In this document: positions 40,616-48,553 of the stretch, one piece after another | Position numbering within the stretch: position 1 is the first letter of the stretch | Layout: every line of letters begins with the position of its first letter | Assembly: GCF_010731795.1 (NCBI RefSeq) | Contig: NZ_AP022591.1 | Coordinates: 4,092,001-4,156,000, forward strand | Source of the DNA: Mycolicibacterium celeriflavum | GTDB lineage: Bacteria > Actinomycetota > Actinomycetes > Mycobacteriales > Mycobacteriaceae | Direction of reading: 5' to 3' | Length of the DNA: 64,000 nt | Notes under the pieces: generated by a model | Told to the model about the DNA's origin: nothing | Databases searched by the model: none | The model's input: the letters and a program-made list of their open reading frames with translations, nothing else | Program-made: the position numbers and the translations under genes

Positions 40616-40672
40616 CGAAACTGAGCTTATGTGCGAGGTTTTGCCCTTTGAACGCGCATAAGTTCAGTTTCG
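40616..40672. repeat. Palindrome, right boundary of DUF559 unit
   Basis: CGAAACTGAGCTTATGTGCG (40616-40635) pairs with 40653-40672 with two mismatches. The outermost arm 40653-40672 is the exact reverse complement of 39657-39676. It lies in the gap between two divergent genes, so unlike the other palindromes it cannot be a terminator for convergent transcription; its end abuts the GGGGAAG ribosome site of the next gene. Confidence 0.7.
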
Positions 40673-40690
40673 CGGGGAAGAATCACCTGC

Positions 40691-41704
40691 ATGGCATATG
40701 TCGCCGACAAGTCCGACTCAGGTGGCGAGTTCAACCGCGACACCAAATACATCTCGACCCGCATCACGGCCGACGGTCGCGACGGCTACCCCGTCGAGTC
40801 CGGCCGGTATCGGCTCGTCGTGGCGCGGGCCTGCCCGTGGGCCAACCGCACGATCATCGTCCGAAGGCTGCTCGGCCTGGAAGACGCCCTGTCCATTGGC
40901 TTTTGCGGCCCCACCCATGACGAGGACAGCTGGACGTTCGACCTCGATCCCGACGGCGTCGACCCGGTGCTGGGAATTCCCCAGCTCAAGGACGCCTACC
41001 TGAAGCGCTACCCCGACTACGACAAGGGCATCACGGTTCCCGCGATCGTCGACGTGCCCACCGGCGAGGTCGTCACGAACGACTTCCCGCAGATCACGCT
41101 GGACTTCTCCACCGAGTGGACGAAGTATCACCGCGACGGCGCACCCGACCTGTATCCCGACCGGCTGCGCGACGAGATCGACGAGGTGGCGCAGCGCGTC
41201 TACACCGAGGTCAACAACGGCGTGTACCGGTGCGGATTCGCCGGGTCTCAGGACGCCTACGAGAAGGCCTACGACAGGTTGTTCGCTGCGCTGGACTGGT
41301 TGTCCGACCGGCTGGCGAACCAGCGCTATCTGGTGGGCGAGACGATCACCGAGGCCGACGTGCGGTTGTTCACCACGTTGGCCCGCTTCGATCCCGTCTA
41401 CCACGGGCACTTCAAGTGCAATCGCTGCAAGCTCGCCGAGCTGCCGGTGCTGTGGCCCTACGCCCGTGACTTGTTCCAGACGCCGGGATTCGGCGACACC
41501 ATCGACTTCGTCCAGATCAAGCAGCACTACTACCTCGTGCATACCGACATCAACCCGACGCAGATCGTGCCGAAGGGACCGGACCTTTCCAACTGGCTCA
41601 CGACGCACAGCCGGGAGACGTTGGGCGGCAAGCCTTTCGGCGACGGAACGCCGCCGGCGCCGCCGCGGCAGGGGGAGCGGGTTCCGCAGGCCCACTCGGC
41701 CTAG
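40691..41704 (+). CDS. Glutathionyl-hydroquinone reductase-like (Xi-class GST fold) protein
   Basis: 337 aa. The CPWANR motif (Cys48; thioredoxin-fold nucleophile of the Xi class), then the TVPAIVD cis-proline segment and the long helical domain with YVPxP-like HYYLVHTDINPTQIVPKGP. In other bacteria this enzyme reduces glutathionyl-hydroquinones. Mycobacteria use mycothiol, so a mycothiol-linked version is likely but not shown. A ribosome site GGGGAAG lies 11 bases upstream of the ATG. It ends overlapping the DUF2771 gene. Confidence 0.87.
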   Translation: MAYVADKSDSGGEFNRDTKYISTRITADGRDGYPVESGRYRLVVARACPWANRTIIVRRLLGLEDALSIGFCGPTHDEDSWTFDLDPDGVDPVLGIPQLKDAYLKRYPDYDKGITVPAIVDVPTGEVVTNDFPQITLDFSTEWTKYHRDGAPDLYPDRLRDEIDEVAQRVYTEVNNGVYRCGFAGSQDAYEKAYDRLFAALDWLSDRLANQRYLVGETITEADVRLFTTLARFDPVYHGHFKCNRCKLAELPVLWPYARDLFQTPGFGDTIDFVQIKQHYYLVHTDINPTQIVPKGPDLSNWLTTHSRETLGGKPFGDGTPPAPPRQGERVPQAHSA

Positions 41705-42180
41705 GACCACACCGTGCGCACCGACCACTCGGCGTGCGGGGCGGGTACCTCTTCACCGTCGACGCGGATCAGCGTCGGCAGCAGGACGGCGAAGCCGGTG
41801 AGCTTGCCGCGCCGCGGATCGACGGTGGGGATGGTCACCGCCAACCGCGTCTCGGGTCGGAACTCCTCGATGACGTCGCCACCCTCGTACTGGCGCAACA
41901 GCACCCACGGCGCCCGCGCGATCGCCGGCGGCACGGACAGCTGCACGGCATCGCGTTCGGTGACCGGCAGTTCGCCCTGCTCAGCGAAGACCGCGCACTT
42001 CGTGGGATTGAGCACCTCGCAGTATCGGTAGGGGCCGACGCGGACCAGGTGTCCGTGCGAAAAAGCGCTGATCTCAGGGTATTCCGGTGAGTCGTGATCG
42101 CTGAGCCGCCAGATGAGCACACCCGTACCCACCGACGCGAGAACCACCACCGCCGCGAGTGCGGCGAGCAAGCGTTTCAC
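41701..42180 (-). CDS. DUF2771-type lipoprotein-like/membrane-anchored protein
   Basis: 159 aa. The GTG at 42180 starts an uncleaved signal anchor VKRLLAALAAVVVLASVGTGVLIW. The extracellular part has a Cys pair (CEVLNPTKC, probably disulfide) and a beta-rich remainder ending VPAPHAEWSVRTVW. Rv0875c-like. The start overlaps the end of the MFS gene (GTGA). Confidence 0.85.
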   Translation of the reverse strand: MKRLLAALAAVVVLASVGTGVLIWRLSDHDSPEYPEISAFSHGHLVRVGPYRYCEVLNPTKCAVFAEQGELPVTERDAVQLSVPPAIARAPWVLLRQYEGGDVIEEFRPETRLAVTIPTVDPRRGKLTGFAVLLPTLIRVDGEEVPAPHAEWSVRTVWS

Positions 42181-43859
42181 TCGTGCGCCACCGCCGCGGT
42201 GTCCGCGCGGCCGCCCTCCGGTTCGGCGAGCACCGGCCGGTTGCCGCCCAGGCCCGGGATCAGCGATTCGCCGCGGTAGCTGACCACGGTCTGCGCCAGG
42301 CCGAGAATCAGCACCGAGGTGATCGCGGTGAAGCCCACCCACAGTTCGGTGTAGACCAGCACGCCGACGGCACCGCCGGCGACCCAAGCCAATTGCAGCA
42401 CCGACTCCGACCGGCCGAAGGCGGACGCGCGCGACTCCTCGGGCAGGTCGTCCTGCAGCGAGGCATCCAGCGACGCCTTGGCTATCGCGCTCGCCCCCGA
42501 GGTGAGCAAGGTGGCGATCGCGGCGACCAGCAGGTCGCCGGTCAGCGCGGCGGCCAGCGCGGCCAGCGTGACGACCACCGTGCAGCGCACCACGACCTGC
42601 GCCGGACGGCCGAGCTTCAGGCGCGCGCCGGTGAAGTTGCCCGCGAAGTTGCCGATGGCCGCGGCCGCGCCGATCATGCCGAGTATGCGCAGCTGCTCCC
42701 AGCCGCTGGCGTCGTGAGATTTGGCCACAAAGGCCGGATAGAGGAACAAAAAGCCGACCATCACCTTGATGGTGCAGTTGCCCCACAGCGCGGTGATGGT
42801 GTTGCGGCCCAACGGCTGCCGCGCCGGCTGCGCCGGCGGCGGTTGTTCGAGATGGCGCCGCAGTTCGCCCGTGCGACCGTGGTAGCTCAGCGTCGCGGGA
42901 ACCTCACCCTCGGTGACCTCCACCCACTTCGGGATCCGCATCGCCAGCGCCGCACCGGCCACCGACACGGCGACGATCACGTACAGCGCACCGGGTAGCT
43001 GGACCAGGTTGAACAGGTACTCCGCGCCCGCGGCGACCGCGCCCCCCACCAAGGTGCCGCCGAGCAGACCGAACGTCGTCAACCGCGAGTTCACCCGCAC
43101 CAGGTCGATGCTCGGCGGCAGTACGCGCGGGGTCACCGCGCTGCGCAACACGCTGAATGACTTGGACAGCACCATCATTCCCAGCGCACAGGGGTAGAGC
43201 ACCCATGACGGGAAGTTGCCGGTGGCGCTGTCGTAGTTGGCGATCAACACCACGGCCAGCACCGTGCGCAGCGCGAACGACGTGGCCAGCGCGACGCGGC
43301 GACCGTGCTGCAGCCGGTCCAGGGCGGGTCCGATCAGCGGCGCGATGACGGCGAACGGCGCAATGGTGATCAGCAGGTACAGCGCGACTTTGCTCTTGCT
43401 CTCCCCGGCGGCCGCGGCGAAGAACAGCGTGTTCGCCAGTGCGACGGCCATCGCGGCGTCGACGGCGAAGTTCGCGACCGTCGGCCATGTCAGCGCGGTG
43501 AGCCCGGACTTGTCGGCGCCGTCGGCGGTGGCGGCCCGGTGCACCAGGCCGTACATCCTGGAGCCCATCTCGCGGCTGCGCTGCGCGGCCGCCCTTGTGA
43601 CGGTGACCCTTTCGCCGGCCGCGCTGCCCACGCTGTGCGGCGGAGGCGCAGAACTGAACTCGCGGGTCGGCTCGTCGAGCGGCGGTAGCCAGCGGTTGGC
43701 GCTGGGGGTCGGCCCACTCCGCCGGGGACGACGATAGCTCCCGTCGCTCGGGTAGTTCGCCATCCCGGGATGTTCGTCATCGTCGGGCGGGCGCGGAGGG
43801 TAATAGCGAGGGTCGCGCCGGCCCGGGGAGTCTCGTGGGTCACGACGCGGTCCGGTCAC
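42177..43859 (-). CDS. MFS-type transporter with long hydrophilic N-terminus
   Basis: 560 aa, Rv0876c-like. The first ~115 residues are Pro/Arg-rich and disordered (YYPPRPPDDDEHPG and later RRPRRSGPTPSANRWLPP). About 12 helices follow, with conserved GLLGGTLVGGAVAAGAEYLF. The GTG at 43859 is chosen from frame and length; ATG at 43763 is possible. Substrate unknown. The upstream gene DUF3027 is divergent, 88 bases away. Confidence 0.85.
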   Translation of the reverse strand: MTGPRRDPRDSPGRRDPRYYPPRPPDDDEHPGMANYPSDGSYRRPRRSGPTPSANRWLPPLDEPTREFSSAPPPHSVGSAAGERVTVTRAAAQRSREMGSRMYGLVHRAATADGADKSGLTALTWPTVANFAVDAAMAVALANTLFFAAAAGESKSKVALYLLITIAPFAVIAPLIGPALDRLQHGRRVALATSFALRTVLAVVLIANYDSATGNFPSWVLYPCALGMMVLSKSFSVLRSAVTPRVLPPSIDLVRVNSRLTTFGLLGGTLVGGAVAAGAEYLFNLVQLPGALYVIVAVSVAGAALAMRIPKWVEVTEGEVPATLSYHGRTGELRRHLEQPPPAQPARQPLGRNTITALWGNCTIKVMVGFLFLYPAFVAKSHDASGWEQLRILGMIGAAAAIGNFAGNFTGARLKLGRPAQVVVRCTVVVTLAALAAALTGDLLVAAIATLLTSGASAIAKASLDASLQDDLPEESRASAFGRSESVLQLAWVAGGAVGVLVYTELWVGFTAITSVLILGLAQTVVSYRGESLIPGLGGNRPVLAEPEGGRADTAAVAHE

Positions 43860-43947
43860 GAGGACGATTCTCCACCATCGAAGCGGCCACGGGTGTGCAG
43901 CCAACCGGTGTGGCTACCGGTTCGCCGGTCAGGCACTATTGAGGGCG

Positions 43948-44745
43948 ATGGACAGCGTGACCGAATCCGCCGAGCACGGCGCCGACGCTTCCGGTGAGAA
44001 CGCCGCCGGGCGTCCGGACCTGGAGGCGGTACTCCTGGGCGCCGTTGACGACGCGCGCGAGGCGATCGTCGAGTTCAGCGGCGAGGACACCGTCGGTGAA
44101 TATCTGGGAGCGAGCTTCGACGACCCCACCGCGGCCACGCACCGGTTCCTCGCGGCCATGCCGGGTTACCGCGGCTGGCAGTGGGCCGTGGTCGTCGCGG
44201 CGTGGCCGGGCGCCGACCACGCCACGATCAGCGAGGTCGTGCTGGTGCCCGGACCGACGGCGTTGCTGGCGCCCAAGTGGGTGCCCTGGCAGGAGCGCGT
44301 CCGGCCGGGCGATCTGGGTCCGGGTGACCTCCTGGCTCCGTCCGCAGACGACCCCCGCCTGGTTCCCGGCTACGTGGCCACCGGCGACCCGGAGGTCGAC
44401 GAGGTCGCCGCCGAAGTGGGTCTGGGCCGTCGCCAGGTGCTCAGCCGGTGGGGCCGGATGGACGCGGCGCAACGGTGGCACGACGGTGAATTCGGCCCCG
44501 GTTCACCGATGGCGCGTTCGACGCGGCGCGTGTGCCGCGACTGCGGGTTCTATCTGCCGCTCACCGGGTCGCTGGGCACGATGTTCGGCGTCTGCGCGAA
44601 CGAGCTTTCCGCGGACGGTCACGTGGTCGATGCCGAATACGGTTGCGGCGCACACTCGGACACCCCGCAGCCGGCGGGTGGCGGGTCTCCGCTGTATGAC
44701 CCGTACGACGACGGCGTGCTGGACCTGACCGAGCCGGCCGATTAG
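43948..44745 (+). CDS. DUF3027 protein (Rv0877-like)
   Basis: 265 aa. YRGWQWAVVVAAWPGADHATISEVVLVPGP (about residues 75-104) and a likely Cys-based zinc knuckle at the C-terminus: CRDCGFYLPL, GVCANELS and YGCGAHSD give four spaced Cys residues plus a His. A metal-binding role is inferred from these. ATG 43948; convergent with the SRPBCC gene (4-bp overlap). Confidence 0.87.
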   Translation: MDSVTESAEHGADASGENAAGRPDLEAVLLGAVDDAREAIVEFSGEDTVGEYLGASFDDPTAATHRFLAAMPGYRGWQWAVVVAAWPGADHATISEVVLVPGPTALLAPKWVPWQERVRPGDLGPGDLLAPSADDPRLVPGYVATGDPEVDEVAAEVGLGRRQVLSRWGRMDAAQRWHDGEFGPGSPMARSTRRVCRDCGFYLPLTGSLGTMFGVCANELSADGHVVDAEYGCGAHSDTPQPAGGGSPLYDPYDDGVLDLTEPAD

Positions 44746-45194
44746 CGTTCGGCCGCGGCCTTGATCCGCGCGAGTGACTCGTTCATGCCCTCGACGAGCT
44801 CACGCTCGAAGCTGGGCACACCGCCCATCAACGCGTTGACCGTCATGTTGGAGATCGGTTTCACCCCATTTTCGGCGTGCCGCGTTTCCACCAGCCGGGT
44901 GCCGGTCTCGGTGGGTTCGAGCTCGTAGCTCCACACTGTGCCGTTCTGATCCACCCGGAACGCGAGCTTCTTCTCCGGAATCAACTCGGTGATCTGGCTT
45001 GTGGTGGGCCACACCAGGAACTTGCGCCGATTGAGATTGATCGTCTTCGCCCCCGGCCGCAGTGGGCCGAACGTTTTCATCATTCGGCACTGCGGGCTCC
45101 ACCGCGGCATGTTCTTGAGGTCCGAGATCAGTTCCCAGACCTTCGCCACCGGGGCGTTGATCGTGGTTTCGGCTTGCAACAGCGGCGCTGCCAT
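44742..45194 (-). CDS. SRPBCC family protein
   Basis: 150 aa helix-grip protein: LLQAETTINAPVAKVWELISDL and the C-terminal helix FERELVEGMNESLARIKAAAER. No catalytic residues stand out; these proteins carry hydrophobic ligands or act as cyclases. The ATG at 45194 has an AGGAGA 7 bases upstream. Third SRPBCC gene of the window but not closely similar to those at 17515 and 20055. Confidence 0.87.
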   Translation of the reverse strand: MAAPLLQAETTINAPVAKVWELISDLKNMPRWSPQCRMMKTFGPLRPGAKTINLNRRKFLVWPTTSQITELIPEKKLAFRVDQNGTVWSYELEPTETGTRLVETRHAENGVKPISNMTVNALMGGVPSFERELVEGMNESLARIKAAAER

Positions 45195-45214
45195 CGTGTT
45201 CTCCTGTCTTGTCT

Positions 45215-45454
45215 TCAGCTCAGTCCGCTTTGCGCCCCGCGCGACCCGTGGCGCGCCGCGCGGCGTTGCCACAGCCAGATCGCGGTGCCAAGCGCGCCGA
45301 CACCCAGGCCGGCCACCGTGTAAGGCCGCCACTCGTGTAGACCGGTCACCGTGAACGCCAGGATCGCAGCGACGACCCAACCGGCCGCGATCGCGACGAT
45401 GACCGGCAATGGCCGCAACAGGATGTCGGGCAGAGGGGGCGGATGCGGGGTCAT
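45215..45454 (-). CDS. DUF2530 two-helix membrane protein (Rv0879c-like)
   Basis: 79 aa, MTPHPPPLPDILLRP start, helices around residues 14-36 (IVAIAAGWVVAAILAF) and 44-62 (YTVAGLGVGALGTAIWLW), basic C-terminus. Function unknown. It is on the opposite strand to the methyltransferase, with a 63-base gap. Confidence 0.85.
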   Translation of the reverse strand: MTPHPPPLPDILLRPLPVIVAIAAGWVVAAILAFTVTGLHEWRPYTVAGLGVGALGTAIWLWQRRAARHGSRGAQSGLS

Positions 45455-45517
45455 CGCTATGAAACCTAGCCGATCGCGCTCGACTCGTCGGTCAGACGGC
45501 CCGGATTGCGGACGTCG

Positions 45518-46366
45518 GTGAGCGTCAACGTAATCGACGTCGCCGATCCGTCCGACCCGCGGCTGGACGACTTCCGCGACCTCAACAGCGTCGACCGCAG
45601 ACCCGACCTGCCCACCGGCAAGGGTCTGGTGATCGCCGAGGGCGTGCTGGTGGTGCAGCGCATGCTGGCGTCGCGGTTCACCGCCCGCGCGATGATGGGC
45701 ACCGACCGCCGCCTGCAGGAACTCGCGGCGGACCTGCCCGGGGTGTCGGCGCCCTATTACCGGGTGCAGGCCGACGTGATGGCCGAGGTGGTCGGCTTTC
45801 ACCTCAATCGCGGCGTGCTGGCCTCGGCGTCGCGGCCGCGCGAGCTGTCGGTCTCCGAGGTGCTGGACGGAGCCGCGGGGCCGGCGACATCGGGCAGCGG
45901 CGCCCGCACCGTCGCGGTCCTCGAAGGGGTCAACGACCACGAGAACCTCGGCTCGATCTTCCGCAACGCGGCGGGCCTGTGCGTGGACGCGGTCGTATTC
46001 GGCACCGGATGCGCCGATCCGCTGTACCGGCGCGCCGTGCGGGTGTCGATGGGCCATGCCCTGCTGGTGCCGTACGCGTGGGCGCAGTCGTGGCCGGCGG
46101 ACCTCGAGCAATTGCGCGACAACGGGTTTCGGTTGCTGGCGATGACCCCTGCGCCGACGGCGCGCACGCTGGCCGACGCCATGTCGGCCGTCGTCGACGA
46201 CAAGGTGGCGATCATGGTCGGCGCCGAAGGGCCGGGACTGACCGAGCGGACGATGCGCGCGGCGGATCTGCGGGTGCGCGTCCCGATGTCGCGGGGTACC
46301 GACTCGCTGAACGTCGCAACCGCCGCAGCGCTGGCGTTCTACGAGCGGATTAGATTGGCGACATGA
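45518..46366 (+). CDS. SpoU/TrmH-type RNA 2'-O-methyltransferase
   Basis: 282 aa. N-terminal substrate-binding domain with GLVIAEGVLVVQRML, then the SPOUT knot: LEGVNDHENLGSIFRNAAGLCVDAVV (motif 1), VAIMVGAEGPGLTE (motif 2), MSRGTDSLNVATAAALAFYE (motif 3). It methylates a ribose in rRNA or tRNA. Starts: GTG 45518 chosen; no strong ribosome site. It overlaps the DUF2537 gene by four bases. Rv0881-like. Confidence 0.92.
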   Translation: MSVNVIDVADPSDPRLDDFRDLNSVDRRPDLPTGKGLVIAEGVLVVQRMLASRFTARAMMGTDRRLQELAADLPGVSAPYYRVQADVMAEVVGFHLNRGVLASASRPRELSVSEVLDGAAGPATSGSGARTVAVLEGVNDHENLGSIFRNAAGLCVDAVVFGTGCADPLYRRAVRVSMGHALLVPYAWAQSWPADLEQLRDNGFRLLAMTPAPTARTLADAMSAVVDDKVAIMVGAEGPGLTERTMRAADLRVRVPMSRGTDSLNVATAAALAFYERIRLAT

Positions 46367-46635
46367 CCGACGACTCGACGCCGTGGGCGATGGGGTTGAC
46401 GGTGGCGGCGTTCGTCGCCGCGGTCACCGCGGCCGCGATCGTCGTGCTCAGTATCGGGCTGCTGCGGGTTCATTCGCTGTTGGCGCTCGGGCTCAACCTG
46501 GTCGCGGTCGGCGGTCTGGCCCCGACGGTGTGGGGGTGGCGCAACCGGCCGGTGTGGCGGTGGTTCGCGCTGGGCTCCGGTGTCGGTGTGGCGATCGCAT
46601 GGGTGGTCGTGCTGGCGATAGCCGTTGGCGGATAA
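46363..46635 (+). CDS. DUF2537 membrane protein (Rv0882-like)
   Basis: 90 aa, about three helices (residues 8-30, 33-53, 62-86) with WGWRNRPVWRW as the basic loop between the second and third. Coupled to the methyltransferase through ATGA. Function unknown. Confidence 0.85.
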   Translation: MTDDSTPWAMGLTVAAFVAAVTAAAIVVLSIGLLRVHSLLALGLNLVAVGGLAPTVWGWRNRPVWRWFALGSGVGVAIAWVVVLAIAVGG

Positions 46636-46801
46636 GCCGACTTCAGTCTTGGGGTACTAGGCCGATCGGCCCAATCAACTTCGAAATACCGGTCATATCG
46701 ACGCACGCTACGACGTCAACGACAGTTCAGATCAACAGTTTGTGCGGGCGCTCGAGCTGACGCCAAGCAGCTCGCCCTCTTCATACGCGGGCGCTGGGGC
46801 C

Positions 46802-46933
46802 TCACTCTTGCGGTCTGGCAGTGGCTTCCTCGCAGAAAGCCGCCTCGATGCGGTCGCGGACCGTCGTACCGAGAACCTCGCTTAGTGCGATGAGCGTAGA
46901 TAAACCGTGGCTTTGCCGGCTTCTGATCGATTC
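46802..46933 (-). pseudogene. Possible gene remnant
   Basis: On the minus strand, directly after the Uma2 stop, a frame with KESIRSRQSHGLSTLIALSEVLGTTVRDRIEAAFCEEATARPQE ending in TGA has the look of a real coding tail (acidic, helical, sensible codon use) but has no start codon after the Uma2 gene. It may be the 3' end of a lost gene. The remaining gap 46636-46801 shows nothing I can support. Confidence 0.25.
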
Positions 46934-46934
46934 C

Positions 46935-47489
46935 TTACGCGAACGGGCCGAGCAGCTCGGTCGGAACCACCCGGACGCGGTACGGCCGGGTGGCCTCGAG
47001 CGGTTCGCCGCCCTCAACAGACGTCGACTCTCGGTACTTGCCGTCGACAAGCTGGTAGACGGTCAACCGCGGCTCGTCCGGCTCGATGATCCAATAGTCG
47101 GGGACTCCCAGCCGTTCATAGACGGCCTTCTTGGTGTTGAGGTCGATCAATGCCGTGCTGGGCGAAAGGATTTCGACAACCAAGACGGGTGGAGCCGGGA
47201 GGTCTTTCGCGGTGAAGTCGCCCAGTCGGCCGACGAGAACGTCGGGCTGCAGTTCGATGAAGTCGCCCTGGTGCACGGCAAAGGGCGCACCGATGACAGC
47301 GAGTTCGGACGGACATGCGGCATCGAGCACGCCGAACAGGCGATACGCGATCGTCTGATGTCGCGTACCCGGCGCGGGGCTCACGATCAGCACGCCGTCG
47401 ATGAGTTCATAGCGGCGACCGTCATCGGGCATCGTCTCCAGATCACTCACGGTGAGAGGCCCGGAGCCTGTTGCGGTCATGCTGCTCAT
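46935..47489 (-). CDS. Uma2 family (DUF820) restriction-endonuclease-like protein
   Basis: 184 aa. Conserved PD-(D/E)xK-like segments: RYELIDGVLIVSPAPGTRHQ (Glu), FIELQPDVLVGRLGDF (PDVLV, Asp), PPVLVVEILSPSTALIDLNTKKAVYERLGVPDYWII (VEILSPS, Lys). Uma2 proteins are nuclease-fold proteins of uncertain role, abundant in cyanobacteria and sporadic elsewhere. The ATG at 47489 has GGGAGG 7 bases upstream. It is not part of the conserved M. tuberculosis order here, so is likely acquired. Confidence 0.88.
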   Translation of the reverse strand: MSSMTATGSGPLTVSDLETMPDDGRRYELIDGVLIVSPAPGTRHQTIAYRLFGVLDAACPSELAVIGAPFAVHQGDFIELQPDVLVGRLGDFTAKDLPAPPVLVVEILSPSTALIDLNTKKAVYERLGVPDYWIIEPDEPRLTVYQLVDGKYRESTSVEGGEPLEATRPYRVRVVPTELLGPFA

Positions 47490-47562
47490 AGTGCGCCTCC
47501 CGGTCAACTCCTGCATAGGGTTAGACGCGGTCGGAAGGGTGGTGGTTCCGCCGGGTAAAGCC

Positions 47563-48366
47563 CTAGCGCTGGCCGCCCGAGCGCACGCCCAGCAGCACGT
47601 CCTCCCACGCGGGCACCGGCGGCTTCGCCTTGCCCCTGCGGGCCTTCGGCTGCTGGGGCGCGACGGCCTCGGACGCCGCTTGGGGCTCGCTGGCTTGCAG
47701 CGGTGGGTCGATCGGCAGCGTCGGCTCCTCGACCCGGACCTCCGGCTCGCGCAGCGCTGCCACGGGACGCAGCGGACGCGCGAAGTTCGGGTCGATCAGC
47801 TCGCTCGCCGCGTCGTCGAACGCCGTCGCGGTGCCGCCGTGCGCGCCGGGGGTGTAGCGGAAGTGTGCGACGTTGTCGGACATCCCCGCTTTCCACGCCA
47901 ACTGCACCGTCCAGCGGCCGTCCTCGTTGCGCCACGCGTCCCAGGAGGGGGCGTCGGGGTCCAGACCGCGCGCGATCAACGCCGTCGTGACCGTTTCCAG
48001 CAGTGTCAGCACGGACGGGCCGTCGGGGAGGACCGGATGGGCGGCCGTTGCCAGTTCCGCCGCCCGGGAGCGCTCGAGCAACACCGGATAGGCAAACCGC
48101 TCTACCCGTGCCACGTCGACGCCCGATGCCTCCGCGACCTGCGCGACGGATGCACCCGCCCTGATCCTGGCCTGAATCTCTTTGGGGTGCAGCACGTTTT
48201 GCACCTCGGTCTCGTCTCGTGTCTGGCTCGGGCCCACTTGGTCGCCACGAACCGCGGCCCGCAAACGTTCGTCGGGTCGCAGCATGAACTTGTCGCCGGA
48301 GTCGGCGGCCTCGCAGATGATTCGTTTGCCGTCAACGTCGAGTCCGACGACTTTGAGTTCCCGCAT
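47563..48366 (-). CDS. sepH: SepH-like cell division protein
   Basis: 267 aa, Rv0883c-like. MRELKVVGLDVDGKRIICE start and a DUF3071 domain (residues 1-170) with a predicted helix-turn-helix (HPKEIQARIRAGASVAQVAEASG). A low-complexity Pro/Ala linker ends in the basic motif KARRGKAKPPVPAWEDVLLGVRS, conserved at the C-terminus of SepH proteins. In Streptomyces and mycobacteria SepH binds FtsZ and supports septation. GGAGG lies upstream of the ATG at 48366; the longer start at 48402 is not favoured. Confidence 0.88.
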   Translation of the reverse strand: MRELKVVGLDVDGKRIICEAADSGDKFMLRPDERLRAAVRGDQVGPSQTRDETEVQNVLHPKEIQARIRAGASVAQVAEASGVDVARVERFAYPVLLERSRAAELATAAHPVLPDGPSVLTLLETVTTALIARGLDPDAPSWDAWRNEDGRWTVQLAWKAGMSDNVAHFRYTPGAHGGTATAFDDAASELIDPNFARPLRPVAALREPEVRVEEPTLPIDPPLQASEPQAASEAVAPQQPKARRGKAKPPVPAWEDVLLGVRSGGQR

Positions 48367-48447
48367 GGCGACCTCCTCCGGGCTAGCGCCAAGCCCGTTC
48401 ACCCGGACAGTACTGCGTTATCCGCTCGTTACCTGGTAGGACACGCC

Positions 48448-48553
48448 AGCTAAAGGCGCTCGACGCCTGTTGGTCGCGGCTAAAGCCGCTCCACGCCTGT
48501 TGGTCGCGGCTAAAGCCGCTCCACGCCTGTTGGTCGCGGCTAAAGCCGCTCCA
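48448..48553. repeat. 30-bp tandem repeat at the serC 3' end
   Basis: Two identical 30-bp units (48478-48507 and 48508-48537) are followed by a partial third (48538-48553) that includes the last codons and stop of serC, and preceded by a 27/30 match (48448-48477). Each unit contains GCGGCTTTAGCCGC on the serC strand, a palindrome that could form a small stem-loop. Probably a variable-number tandem repeat. Confidence 0.9.
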
